Positions 8,439 through 17,702 are shown, counted from the first letter of the stretch. The stretch is 40,365 nucleotides of DNA from Streptomyces antnestii (GCF_004005495.1 NZ_RZYA01000036.1:1-40365); one strand, 5' to 3'. Notes: generated by a model not told the origin, from the sequence alone. Numbers and translations are program-made.

Positions 8439-9988
8439 CGACGAGCACGACTTCGGAGACGCCGGCAGCCGCTCCGCTGTTCGACCTGCAGGCGCTGGTG
8501 GTGGCGGTGCGCAGACGCCGCCGCTTCTGGGGCGCCATGGCACTCCTCGGCCTGCTGGCCGGCGCGGCGGTGGCGGCCTTGCTGCCGCCTCCGCCGACCG
8601 CGACGGCCAAGGTGATGGTCGCCCACCAGGCGGACCAACCGAACGACCCCGGAACGCTGATCCGCACCGACGTGGCGCTGCTGAACACCACGCGGATCGC
8701 CGACGCGGCGCTGAAGTCCCTCAAGTCCCCTGAAAAACCGGAGGACTTCATGAAGGACTACGGGGGAGTCGGCGTGACCAACAACGTGCTGCAGGTCAAT
8801 GTCACAGGTGACAGCGACGCGGAAGCGGTGGCCCGCGCCAAGGCGCTGGCCGACGCGTTCGTCGCGGAACATGTGAGGCAGATACGGCAGGCCGCGGACG
8901 CCGAGGCCCAGTCCCTGCTCCAGCAACGTGACCGCTTGCGGAAGGAACTCGCCCAGGTCAACAAGGCGATCGGGGGCACCTCGCCGGGGAGCGACCCGAC
9001 GACGTCGGCGAACATGGAGTCGCTCTTCGCCCGCCGGGCCGAACTCGCCTCGCGGATCAGCGATTTCGGCCAGCGCGCGGAGGAGGCACGCGTCGGCACC
9101 CCCCAGCTCGTCGTCGGCACGCAGATCGTGGACGCCCCGCGCGCGCTACGGCACTCCCTGCCCAAGGCCGTTGCCACCGACGCCGCGCTCGGGCTCGTCC
9201 TGGGGCTCGTCCTCGGGCTCGCGCTGGCCGCGGTCGGCGTGGTGGTGGCGGACCGCCCCGTGTTGCGCCGGGAGATCGCGGCGAACCTCGATGCATCGGT
9301 CATCGCGGAACTGCCGCGCCGGCCGGCCAGACTGTGGAAACGCCGACGGAGCCGGACGGCACGCGAACGGCTGACCACCTCCCTCGCCCGCACCGTGCGC
9401 GGCTCGGCCGAACCGGTGTCGCTCCTTGAACTGGGCTGCGCGCGCAGCACGAGCGCGATCGCCCTGGACCTCGGCAGGGCACTGGCGGCGGACGGGCCGG
9501 TGGTGATCGTCGACGGTCTGCCCGGCCCGGAGCTCGCAGGGCGCCGCCCGAAGCGAGGAGACCCGGCCGTCGTCAGCGCCGAGCGTGCCGCGGCCGCCTC
9601 GGCTCAGGAGCGTCGGCTCGGCGTCGGCTCGGTCGCGCCCGGCACCGCGTGGACCGACCTCCCTCACCTCGGCGCCCAGGCCGTGCTCGTGGTGCGCGCC
9701 GGGCACGGCAGCGCCGCATGGCTGCACACCGTGGCGCGGCAGCTCGCGGACCAGCGCATTCCGGTGATCGGCGTGGTGCTGATCGACCCCGATCCGCGTG
9801 ACCGTACCGACGGCACGCTGTGGGACGGGGCGCACACCGCGCTGCGCGGCCGGATCGAGGGTCCTGCGCGGCAGAACGATGGGGGTACCTCCCACGCCGT
9901 TCAGGCAGTGGGGGAGGGCCGGCGGCGGACGGAGCGGCTGCCGATGTGGGCCGCACGGGTCCCCGACAACGACCAGGACGGGCGGTAG
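8435..9988 (+). CDS. Wzz/chain-length-type polysaccharide co-polymerase with degenerate kinase-like domain (second of a pair)
   Basis: It has the same architecture as the preceding gene: a membrane helix near residues 31-50, an extracytoplasmic Wzz region (ATAKVMVAHQADQPNDPGT) with coiled-coil LLQQRDRLRKELAQVNKAI, a second helix near 250-273, then a cytoplasmic domain. Where BY-kinases carry Walker A, this protein reads SLLELGCARSTSAIALDLG, so the lysine is missing. Walker A'-like VVIVDGLPGPEL keeps one Asp, and QAVLVVRAGH and IGVVLIDPDP match later strands. It is therefore probably not an active tyrosine kinase. The GTG at 8435 overlaps the previous stop and has GGGAGG upstream. The last about 40 codons include a palindromic repeat and are Arg/Gly-rich, so the C-terminus may have been extended or altered. 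Confidence 0.82.
   Translation: MTTSTTSETPAAAPLFDLQALVVAVRRRRRFWGAMALLGLLAGAAVAALLPPPPTATAKVMVAHQADQPNDPGTLIRTDVALLNTTRIADAALKSLKSPEKPEDFMKDYGGVGVTNNVLQVNVTGDSDAEAVARAKALADAFVAEHVRQIRQAADAEAQSLLQQRDRLRKELAQVNKAIGGTSPGSDPTTSANMESLFARRAELASRISDFGQRAEEARVGTPQLVVGTQIVDAPRALRHSLPKAVATDAALGLVLGLVLGLALAAVGVVVADRPVLRREIAANLDASVIAELPRRPARLWKRRRSRTARERLTTSLARTVRGSAEPVSLLELGCARSTSAIALDLGRALAADGPVVIVDGLPGPELAGRRPKRGDPAVVSAERAAAASAQERRLGVGSVAPGTAWTDLPHLGAQAVLVVRAGHGSAAWLHTVARQLADQRIPVIGVVLIDPDPRDRTDGTLWDGAHTALRGRIEGPARQNDGGTSHAVQAVGEGRRRTERLPMWAARVPDNDQDGR
9880..9918 (+). repeat. imperfect palindrome resembling a dispersed Streptomyces repeat, inside coding sequence
   Basis: GGGGGTACCTCCCACGCC is followed by TTCAGGCA and then GTGGGGGAGGGCC, so CCTCCCAC can pair with GTGGGGGAGG with a bulge. 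Elements of this appearance are common between genes in Streptomyces from my general knowledge. This one lies within the last codons of the second co-polymerase gene. Identity as a dispersed repeat is inferred from pattern only. Confidence 0.35.
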
Positions 9989-9991
9989 GAC

Positions 9992-11920
9992 ATGTGTGGC
10001 GTCGCAGGAACCTACCGATGGCCGGACGGGAAGGTCGTGACCGACCGGCTCACCGACACCCTCGCCCACCGCGGTCCGGACGGGGCCGGCCGGTACAGCC
10101 ACCCCGTCGGTGACGGCGAGGTGCACCTCGGGCACCGCCGGCTGTCCATCGTCGACCTCTCCGAGACCGGCGCCCAGCCGATGGTCAAAGACGGTCTCGT
10201 CCTCACCTACAACGGCGAGCTGTACAACGCGCCGGAACTGCGTGCCGAGCTGGCAGCGGCCGGAGTGCGCTTCCGCGGTACCTCCGACACCGAGGTGCTG
10301 CTCGAGTCCTGGCGGCGCTGGGGCACGGACTGCCTGCCCCGGCTGCGCGGCATGTTCGCGTTCGGGATCTTCGACGAGCGAACCGGTGAACTGGTGCTCG
10401 CCCGTGACCAGTTGGGCATCAAGCCGCTGTTCCTGCTCCGGCGCGGTGCGGGCCTGGTGTTCGCCTCCGAGCTCAAGGCGCTCGCCGCCGCGACCGGTGG
10501 GGCCCTGGAGGTGGACGACGCGGCCCTTGTGGCCTCGCTGCTGTATTACTGGGTGCCGGACTCACGGTGCGCGTTCCGCGAAGCGGAGAAGCTGCCGCCG
10601 GGCAGCTGGCTCCGGTGCCGGCCCGACGGCCGGGTGGAGCGCGGCAGGTACTGGAACCTCCGGGACGTCGCCGCCGAGGGCCGGGAGAGGGCCCGCAGCG
10701 GCGAGCGGCCCGACCTCGCGGCCGTCGTCGAGGAGTCGACCCGGCGGCACCTGCTCTCCGACGTGCCCGTGGCGACCTTCCTCTCCGGCGGACTCGACTC
10801 CAGTTACCTGACCGCCCTCGCGGCCCGCGACCGGCCCGGGATCTCCGCCTACACGATCGGATTCCGAGCCGAGGACGCCAGGTTCGAAGCGATGCCCGAC
10901 GACCTGCGCCATGCCCGGCAGGTGGCCGAGCGGTTCGGCGTCGACCTGCACGAGATCGAGATCGCCCCGAACGTGCTCGACCTGCTGCCCCGGATGACGT
11001 ACCACCTGGACGAGCCGATCGGCGACCCCGCCGCGATCAACACGTTCCTGATCTGCTCGGCCGCCCGGGAGGCCGGGGCCAAGGTGATGCTCTCGGGGAT
11101 GGGCGCCGACGAGCTGTTCGCCGGGTACCGCAAGCACCTGGCCAACCTGCTCGCGCTGCGCTACCAGCGCGTCCCGCGCCCCCTGCGGCACGGCCTGTCC
11201 AGGGCCGTGGACCGACTGCCCGTCGCCACGTCCCGCCGGGGGTACCGGTCGGTGCGCTTCGCGAAGCGGTTCCTCTCCTTCGCCGGTCTGCCGGAGGAGA
11301 CCGCGTTCCGGCGCAGCTACACGATGTACGACCAGGACGAACTGCTCGCCCTCGTCGATCCGGACCTGGCCCGGGCGGTCGAGGACGTGCTGACCGAACA
11401 CGCGGACATCTACCAGGACAACGACCTCGACGACTTCGTCAACCGCATGTGCCTGGGCGACGCCCGGATGTTCCTGCCAGGACTGAACCTCGCGTACACG
11501 GACCGCTCCAGCATGGCCGCGTCGACCGAGGTGCGGGTGCCGTATGTGGACGTGGAGGTGGTCAAGACGGCGTTCGCCTTCCCCGGCGACCGCAAGATCG
11601 TCGGACGGCAGGGCAAGGCCGTCCTCAAGGAGGCGGCCACCTCGATCCTGCCCCGGGAGATCGTGTACCGGCCCAAGGGCCTGTTCAGCGCCCCGCTGCG
11701 CGCCTGGATGAGCCGGGATCTGGCACCACTGGTGCGCGAGGTGGTGAACGACGGCGTGCTCGTCAACTCCGGGTTCCTGCGCCGCGACGCGCTGGCGCGG
11801 ATGGTCGCCGAGGACGCCGCCGGGCAGCGGGACTACTCCAAGCATCTGTGGCATGTGCTGACCCTCGAGTACTGGTATCGCGGCGCTACCTCCGGCTCCG
11901 GCCGGAGCCAAGCGGCCTGA
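9992..11920 (+). CDS. asnB: glutamine-dependent asparagine synthase-like amidotransferase
   Basis: Class B asparagine synthetases hydrolyse glutamine in an N-terminal domain and use the ammonia to amidate an ATP-activated carboxylate. The 642 residues begin MCGVAGTYRW, giving the N-terminal nucleophile Cys2, with HRGPDG, LSIVDLS and YNGELYN of the glutaminase domain. The synthase domain has the PP-loop FLSGGLDSSYL near residues 263-273, LDEPIGDPAAI, LSGMGADELFAGY and RVPYVD. The length fits full AsnB. AsnB-like proteins in polysaccharide loci are known to amidate uronic acids (WbpS type), and an AlgD-type dehydrogenase is present here, so a uronamide is a reasonable alternative to asparagine as product. 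The gene sits three bases after the previous stop. Confidence 0.9.
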   Translation: MCGVAGTYRWPDGKVVTDRLTDTLAHRGPDGAGRYSHPVGDGEVHLGHRRLSIVDLSETGAQPMVKDGLVLTYNGELYNAPELRAELAAAGVRFRGTSDTEVLLESWRRWGTDCLPRLRGMFAFGIFDERTGELVLARDQLGIKPLFLLRRGAGLVFASELKALAAATGGALEVDDAALVASLLYYWVPDSRCAFREAEKLPPGSWLRCRPDGRVERGRYWNLRDVAAEGRERARSGERPDLAAVVEESTRRHLLSDVPVATFLSGGLDSSYLTALAARDRPGISAYTIGFRAEDARFEAMPDDLRHARQVAERFGVDLHEIEIAPNVLDLLPRMTYHLDEPIGDPAAINTFLICSAAREAGAKVMLSGMGADELFAGYRKHLANLLALRYQRVPRPLRHGLSRAVDRLPVATSRRGYRSVRFAKRFLSFAGLPEETAFRRSYTMYDQDELLALVDPDLARAVEDVLTEHADIYQDNDLDDFVNRMCLGDARMFLPGLNLAYTDRSSMAASTEVRVPYVDVEVVKTAFAFPGDRKIVGRQGKAVLKEAATSILPREIVYRPKGLFSAPLRAWMSRDLAPLVREVVNDGVLVNSGFLRRDALARMVAEDAAGQRDYSKHLWHVLTLEYWYRGATSGSGRSQAA

Positions 11921-11952
11921 CAGCGTCGGAAGTTGAATCAAGAGGAGCTCGG

Positions 11953-14169
11953 GTGAAACAGGTTGTTCAGAACTACAAGAGTGGCGAACTGGCGCTCCTC
12001 GACGTGCCGGTGCCGGGGTGCAAGCCGGGCGGCGTCCTGGTCCGGAGCGCCTACTCGCTGATATCGACCGGGACCGAGCTCATGAAGGTGTCCGAGGCCG
12101 GCATGTCGATGGTGGGCAAGGCCCGCTCCCGGCCGGACCAGGTGGCCAAGGTCGTGCAGAGCGTCGCCACCAACGGAGTGCCGGCCACCTACCGCAAGGT
12201 GATGGGCAAGCTGGACTCCTACACACCGCTCGGCTACTCGCTGTGCGGGGTGGTCGAGCAGGTCGGCGCCGGGATCGACGACGTGAAGGCCGGCGACCTC
12301 GTGGCCTGCGCCGGCAACGAGCACGCGCTGCACGCCGAGGTCAACTGGGTGCCGAAGAACCTCTGCACACCGGTGCCGGACGGCCTCACGCCCCGGCACG
12401 CCGCCTTCGGCACCGTCGGGTCGATCGCGTTGCAGGGCGTCCGCCAGGGCGGGCCGCAGCTCGGCGAAGTGGCCCTCGTCATCGGCCTCGGGCTGATCGG
12501 CCAGCTCGTGGTGCAACTGCTCGCCGCCTCGGGAGTCCGCGTCGTCGGGGCGGATCCGGACCCGGTGCGCTGCGAACTGGCCGAACGTATGGGCGCCGCG
12601 GCCTGCGGCGACCCCGCGTCCACGGCCGTGGAAGCCGCCGTCGCCGAGCTCACCGGCGGTCACGGCGTGGACCAGGTGTACCTGGCCGCCGGCGGTGGCA
12701 GCAACCAACCCGTCGAGCTGGCCGCCCGGCTCTGCAGGGACCGCGGCCGCGTCGTCGACATCGGCAAGTGCCGTCTGGACCTGCCGTGGAACGCCTACTA
12801 CGAGAAGGAACTCGACGTCCGGTTCTCCCGCAGCTACGGCCCCGGGCGCTACGACCCGGAGTACGAGCTGGAGGGGCGGGACTACCCGATCGGCTATGTG
12901 CGGTGGACCGAGCGCCGTAACCTGGCGTGCTTCCTCGACCTCCTCGCTCGCGGCAGCGTCGACGTGGAGCCTCTGGTCTCCCGCATAGCCGACTTCGACG
13001 ACGCCGTCGAGACGTACCAGAGCCTGAAGAACGGCGACCTCAAGGCCGTGGCCGTGCTGTTCCGGTACCCCGACGAGGCGGTGGAAGCCGAGGCTCCGGC
13101 GGTGCCCGTGCCCGAGGTGGCCGTGCCCGCGGTGGCTGTGCCCACCCAGCGCACGCAGCCGCGTCCGGCCCGGGCCGCCACGGCGCCGGTGCGCCTCGCC
13201 TTCGTCGGCGCGGGAAACTACGCGACGTCCATGCTGCTGCCGCACCTGGCACAGCGCGAGGGCGTCGAGTTGTCGACCGTCGTCACCACGACGGCCCTGT
13301 CCGGGGCCAACGCGCAGCGGAAGTTCGGCTTCGCCGAGGCGACCACCGACCTCGACGCCGTCCTCGGCGACAAAACCATCGACGCGGTGTTCGTGGTCAC
13401 CCGGCACAGCTCGCACGCCGAGCTGACCCGAAAAGCACTGCTTGCCGGCAAGAGCGTGTTCGTGGAGAAGCCCCTGGCCCTCACCGAGGACGAGCTGGCC
13501 GGCGTACTCGCGGCGGTGGAGGAGTCCGGCAACGACCGGCTCCAGGTGGGCTTCAACCGCCGGTTCGCGCCGCTGCTGCAGGAGGCCAGGCAGCGATTCG
13601 GCGCCCGGACCGGTCCGGCGAACCTGCGCTACCTGGTCAACGCCGGCCGGCTGCAGCACGGCAGCTGGTACCTCCGACAAGGCACCGAGGGCTCGCGGTT
13701 CGCCGGCGAGGGCGGACACTTCATCGACACGGCGAGCTGGCTGCTCGGGGCCGACCCGGACTCGGTGTACGCGGTCGCCACGCCCGGCAACGACGACCTC
13801 CAGGTCGTGCTGCGCTACCCGGACGGGTCCACCGCCACCATCAGCTACGTCACCACCGGCGCGCCCAGCTTCCCCAAGGAGACGCTGGACCTCATCGCCG
13901 ACGGCAAGGTGCTGCGGCTCGACGACTTCGTCCGTGCCTCGGTGTTCGTGGACGGGGGAGCCGGCCCCAAGCGCTGGGTCAGTTCGCGGCTGCCCAAGGC
14001 CCGGGACAAGGGCCAGAACGCGGAACTGGCCGCGTTCGTCAAGGCCGTGCGGACCGGCGGCCCGATGCCCGTGCCGCTGGAGTCCCTCGTCGCCACCACG
14101 GCGGCCACTCTCGCCGTGCGGACAGGTCTGGCAGGCGGCGCGCCGGTGACGCTGGCGAGGGCGCGATGA
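11953..14169 (+). CDS. two-domain oxidoreductase: zinc-type alcohol dehydrogenase fused to Gfo/Idh/MocA dehydrogenase
   Basis: The 738-residue protein joins two dehydrogenase modules. Residues 1-375 are an MDR-type dehydrogenase (GTELMKVSEAG, PLGYSLCGVVEQVGAGIDDVKAGD, Rossmann VIGLGLIGQLVVQLL). A Pro/Val/Ala-rich linker (about 376-410) leads to a Gfo/Idh/MocA module (VRLAFVGAGNYATSMLLPHL, VVTRHSSHAELTRKALLAGKSVFVEKPLAL with the EKP motif, FNRRFAPL). Bi-domain proteins of this kind occur in polysaccharide loci, usually next to a heparinase-family gene as here. The GTG at 11953 is preceded by AGAGGAGCTC. The substrate is unknown; oxidation or reduction of a sugar or sugar-lactone is likely. The two active sites could act in sequence on one intermediate. 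Confidence 0.88.
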   Translation: MKQVVQNYKSGELALLDVPVPGCKPGGVLVRSAYSLISTGTELMKVSEAGMSMVGKARSRPDQVAKVVQSVATNGVPATYRKVMGKLDSYTPLGYSLCGVVEQVGAGIDDVKAGDLVACAGNEHALHAEVNWVPKNLCTPVPDGLTPRHAAFGTVGSIALQGVRQGGPQLGEVALVIGLGLIGQLVVQLLAASGVRVVGADPDPVRCELAERMGAAACGDPASTAVEAAVAELTGGHGVDQVYLAAGGGSNQPVELAARLCRDRGRVVDIGKCRLDLPWNAYYEKELDVRFSRSYGPGRYDPEYELEGRDYPIGYVRWTERRNLACFLDLLARGSVDVEPLVSRIADFDDAVETYQSLKNGDLKAVAVLFRYPDEAVEAEAPAVPVPEVAVPAVAVPTQRTQPRPARAATAPVRLAFVGAGNYATSMLLPHLAQREGVELSTVVTTTALSGANAQRKFGFAEATTDLDAVLGDKTIDAVFVVTRHSSHAELTRKALLAGKSVFVEKPLALTEDELAGVLAAVEESGNDRLQVGFNRRFAPLLQEARQRFGARTGPANLRYLVNAGRLQHGSWYLRQGTEGSRFAGEGGHFIDTASWLLGADPDSVYAVATPGNDDLQVVLRYPDGSTATISYVTTGAPSFPKETLDLIADGKVLRLDDFVRASVFVDGGAGPKRWVSSRLPKARDKGQNAELAAFVKAVRTGGPMPVPLESLVATTAATLAVRTGLAGGAPVTLARAR

Positions 14170-16151
14170 CGGTGATCTCGGGGAGTCCGGGCTGGTACCT
14201 GCGGCGCCTTTCCCGAATGGGACCGCGGGAGATCGGCGGCCGGGCGGGCGACGCGGTGCGCAGGCGCAGATGGCGGTCGGCGCGGCCGCACACCCCCGGC
14301 GTGACCGGCGCCCGGTTCACCGCGGTACTGCCCGCCCAGGCGATCGCCGCCGTACCTCCCGACGCCGCGAAACGTCTCATCACCGAGGCGGACCGGCTCA
14401 TGTCCGGGCACGCCGAGTATTTCGGGGTGGTCCGCGACGACCTGACCGACCCGGACTGGTGGTACGACCCCAAGACCGGGCGCCGGGCTCCGGACGGCTA
14501 CGCCTTCGACGTGCCGTACCGGAACGAGGACGCGGTAGGGGACATCAAGCAGATCTGGGAGCCGTCCCGGCATCAGCACCTCACCGTGCTCGCCGCCGCC
14601 TACGCGATCACCGGGGACGAGCGGTACGCCGAGCGCGTGGCCGGGCACCTGCGGTCGTGGTGGGCGGCCAACCCACCGCTGCGCGGCGTGCACTGGATCA
14701 GCGGCATCGAGCTGGGCATACGGCTGCTGTCCTGGGTGTGGATCCGCCGGCTGCTCGACGGCTGGCCCGGCGCGGCCGGCCTCTTCGAGGACAACCCGGT
14801 GGCGCTGAAACAGATCTGGCACCACCAGCGCTGGCTGGCCGCCTTCCCCAGCCGGGGGTCCTCGGCGAACAACCACATCATCGCCGAGGCCGCCGGACAG
14901 CTCGCCGCGGCCTGCGCGTTCGGCTGGTTCCCCTCCTCCACGCGCTGGCGAGCCGGCGCGCTGCGGTCGCTGGAGCGGCACCTGCGCGCCAACACCTTCG
15001 CCTCCGGCCTCAACCGCGAGCTGGCCACCGAGTATCACGGACTCGTGCTCGAGCTCGGCCTGGCCGCGCTGGCCGAGGCGGATGCCGCCGGCCTGCCGGT
15101 CCCCGCATCCGTCCGCCTCGTGCTGCTGCGGATGACCGACGCGCTCGCCGCCATCGTGGACAACCGGCTGCGGCCGCCGCGCCAGGGGGACGCGGACGAC
15201 GGTCACGGTCTGGTCGTGGACGGCACCGGCACCGACCGCTGGGCCTCTCTCCTGGCCACCGGGGACGCCGTGTTCGGCCGGCTCGCCTGGTGGCCGGAAG
15301 TGACCGCCACCGACGTGCGCACCCCACTGCTGGCCGCGCTCATCCGGCCGTACTCGAAAAACGGAGCGGCGCAGGCCGTGACCCGGCCGGCAACCCGCCC
15401 GGCCCACTTCGCCGACGCGGGGCTCACCATCCTGCGCGGCCCGGAAGAGATCTGGTGCCGCTGCGACGGTGGCCCGCACGGCTTTCTGTCCATCGCCGCG
15501 CACGCCCACGCGGACGCACTGTCCGTGGAGGTCCGGCACGACGGGGTGGACGTGCTCGCCGACCCGGGGACGTACTGCTACCACGGACAGCCCGAGTGGC
15601 GGCAGTACTTCCGGTCGACCCTCGGCCACAACACCCTGCAGATGGACGGCGGCGACCAGTCAGTCTCCGGCGGCCCGTTCCTGTGGACCCGGCATGCCCG
15701 CAGCCGGGTCCTGACCGCGGACACCTCCGACGCCTCCGGCAGGGGAGTGGTCCGCTGGTGTGCCGAACACGACGGCTACCAGCGCTCCGTACACCGCCGC
15801 CGGGTGGAGCTGACCGCCGCGGCCAGGGAACTGCGGGTGATCGACGAGGTGCGCGGCCCGGGGCGGGACGTGCGTCTGGCGTTCCACCTCGGCCCGGCCG
15901 TCGCGGCGGAGCTGGCCGGCCACCAAGCGTTGCTCACCTGGAGCCGGGACGGCGAGGCCCGCTCCGCGGTGCTCGACCTGCCCGGGGAGCTGTCCTGGCG
16001 GGCGCACCGCGGCGAGAGCGACCCGCCGCTGGGCTGGTACTCCGCCGGATTCGGGCGCAAGGAACCCACCACCACGCTCGTCGGCACCGGTTTCGCCGAC
16101 GGCACCGCGCTGTCGGGGGAGTTCACCACCGTGCTCAGGTTCCGCGGTTAG
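14166..16151 (+). CDS. heparinase II/III-family (alginate-lyase-like) protein
   Basis: A 661-residue protein with an N-terminal alpha/alpha toroid (about residues 40-400) and a C-terminal beta-sandwich. Motifs include EPSRHQHLTVLAAAYAITG, GSSANNHIIAEAAGQLAAA with the conserved NNH, then HFADAGLTILRG, LSIAAHAHADALSVEV, DVLADPGTYCYHG and RSTLGHNTLQMDGGDQS, all typical of the Hepar_II_III family. Members cleave uronic-acid polymers by beta-elimination, or occur uncharacterised in exopolysaccharide loci. No signal peptide is evident, which would place it in the cytoplasm unless it is exported otherwise. The start overlaps the previous stop (ATGA). In this operon it may trim or remodel the polymer, but a lyase reaction is not proven by sequence. 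Confidence 0.87.
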   Translation: MTVISGSPGWYLRRLSRMGPREIGGRAGDAVRRRRWRSARPHTPGVTGARFTAVLPAQAIAAVPPDAAKRLITEADRLMSGHAEYFGVVRDDLTDPDWWYDPKTGRRAPDGYAFDVPYRNEDAVGDIKQIWEPSRHQHLTVLAAAYAITGDERYAERVAGHLRSWWAANPPLRGVHWISGIELGIRLLSWVWIRRLLDGWPGAAGLFEDNPVALKQIWHHQRWLAAFPSRGSSANNHIIAEAAGQLAAACAFGWFPSSTRWRAGALRSLERHLRANTFASGLNRELATEYHGLVLELGLAALAEADAAGLPVPASVRLVLLRMTDALAAIVDNRLRPPRQGDADDGHGLVVDGTGTDRWASLLATGDAVFGRLAWWPEVTATDVRTPLLAALIRPYSKNGAAQAVTRPATRPAHFADAGLTILRGPEEIWCRCDGGPHGFLSIAAHAHADALSVEVRHDGVDVLADPGTYCYHGQPEWRQYFRSTLGHNTLQMDGGDQSVSGGPFLWTRHARSRVLTADTSDASGRGVVRWCAEHDGYQRSVHRRRVELTAAARELRVIDEVRGPGRDVRLAFHLGPAVAAELAGHQALLTWSRDGEARSAVLDLPGELSWRAHRGESDPPLGWYSAGFGRKEPTTTLVGTGFADGTALSGEFTTVLRFRG

Positions 16152-16159
16152 GGGGGCGC

Positions 16160-17701
16160 GTGGGGAACAAGAAGCGGCACCGGTCGTGGGCGGCGGCACC
16201 GCTGGCGCTGGCCCTGCTGGCCGCGACCAGCTGCGAGAGCACGCCGGGAGCCGGGCCGGAGTCGAAGGCCGCGCCACCCAGGTCCGCCGCGTCCGCGGTC
16301 CGATCCGTGGCCCGGGTGTGCGCCGAGCCCGCGGCCGGGCCGGCCAAGGCGCCGGAGGGCGCGGTGACCGTCGACCCCGCCGTCATCGGTGACCTGGCGG
16401 CGAAGACCGAGAACAGCCCCCCGAACACCACGTTCTGGCTGCGACCGGGCAAGCACCGGCTCGACCCGGACCGGTACGCCCAGGTCGTTCCCAAGGAAGG
16501 GGACCGCTACCTCGGTGCGCCAGGAGCGGTGCTCGACGGCGGGAAGAAGAACCAGTACGCGTTCGCCGGCACGGCCCGCGACGTCATCATCCGCTACCTG
16601 ACCGTCCAACATTTCGTGGCACCCCCCGACGAGGGCGTGGTCAACCACGACTCGGCCGACGGCTGGGTGATCGAGCACGCGACGGTCCAGGACAACTCCG
16701 GTGCCGGCCTCATGGCCGGTGCCCGCCAGCAGGTCCGCGCCAACTGCCTGCGCGACAACGGCCAGTACGGCATGAACGCGTACAAGGCCGAAGGCCCACT
16801 CGGCGGCCTGGTGATCGAGGGCAACGAGATCGCGGGCAACAACACCGGCGACTGGGAACGGCGGCGGGAGGGCTGCGGCTGCACCGGAGGCATCAAATTC
16901 TGGGCCGTCAACGGAGCCGAGATACACGGCAATTGGGTGCACGACAACCGCGGAACAGGGTTGTGGGCGGACACCGACAACAACGACTTCCTCATCGAGG
17001 ACAACGTGCTCGAGGGCAACGACGGCGCCGCGCTCATCTACGAGACCAGCTACAACGCGGTCATCCGGAACAACACGATCCGGCGGAACAACTGGGTCGA
17101 GGGCCGCAAGGCGGCCGACGGAGGTGACACCTTTCCGTACGCGACCGTCTACCTGTCCGAGTCGGGCGGCGAACCACGGATCAAAGCCCGCACCGACAAG
17201 ATCGAGATCTACCGGAACGTGCTGCAGGACAACTGGTCCGGGATCACCCTGTGGGAGAACGCCGACCGGTTCTGCAACAGCCCGGCCAACACCTCGTCCG
17301 GCGACTGCACCTTGCTGGTCCGGGACACCCACCGCTGCGCGCAGCCGGCGATCGCCAAGGCACCGCTCTACGACGACTGCCGGTGGAAGACCCAGCGCGT
17401 GGACATCCACGACAACCGCTTCGAGCTGGACATGTCCGTCGTCAAGTGCACGGAGAAGTGCGACCGCATGGCGGTCCTCGCCAACTACGGCACGTATCCG
17501 GACTGGTCGCCCTACAAGGGCGAGGGGGTGGCCGAGGCGATCACCCGCAAGCAGCACAACCACTGGCACGACAACGTCTACCTCGGACCATGGAAGTTCG
17601 TCGCCCACGACCCGAGCCAGGTGCTCGACTTCGGGCAGTGGCAGGGCACGCCGTACCAGCAGGACACGGGCAGCAAACTCCACCCACAGGCCGGTGGTTG
17701 A
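16160..17701 (+). CDS. exported right-handed parallel beta-helix protein
   Basis: The 513-residue protein starts with a signal sequence: positively charged N-region GNKKRHR, a hydrophobic stretch, then ATSC with Cys25. This may be a weak lipobox, so it is probably exported and possibly lipid-anchored. The body carries many beta-helix coils, for example DVIIRYLTVQH, WVIEHATVQDNSGAGL, LVIEGNEIAGNNTGDW, AEIHGNWVHDNRGTGL, FLIEDNVLEGNDGAAL and AVIRNNTIRRN. This is the Beta_helix/NosD/CASH pattern of carbohydrate-active proteins such as epimerases, lyases and hydrolases. Several Cys pairs in the second half may form disulfides. Next to an AlgD-type enzyme it recalls AlgG, the mannuronan C5-epimerase, but I cannot align its active-site motif. 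GTG start at 16160. Confidence 0.85.
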   Translation: MGNKKRHRSWAAAPLALALLAATSCESTPGAGPESKAAPPRSAASAVRSVARVCAEPAAGPAKAPEGAVTVDPAVIGDLAAKTENSPPNTTFWLRPGKHRLDPDRYAQVVPKEGDRYLGAPGAVLDGGKKNQYAFAGTARDVIIRYLTVQHFVAPPDEGVVNHDSADGWVIEHATVQDNSGAGLMAGARQQVRANCLRDNGQYGMNAYKAEGPLGGLVIEGNEIAGNNTGDWERRREGCGCTGGIKFWAVNGAEIHGNWVHDNRGTGLWADTDNNDFLIEDNVLEGNDGAALIYETSYNAVIRNNTIRRNNWVEGRKAADGGDTFPYATVYLSESGGEPRIKARTDKIEIYRNVLQDNWSGITLWENADRFCNSPANTSSGDCTLLVRDTHRCAQPAIAKAPLYDDCRWKTQRVDIHDNRFELDMSVVKCTEKCDRMAVLANYGTYPDWSPYKGEGVAEAITRKQHNHWHDNVYLGPWKFVAHDPSQVLDFGQWQGTPYQQDTGSKLHPQAGG

Positions 17702-17702
17702 G

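Noticed and set aside
10567..11952. N-terminal extension of the fused oxidoreductase across the AsnB gene
   Set aside because: The extension is an Arg/Pro-rich out-of-frame reading of asnB; GTG 11953 with AGAGGAG is the real start.
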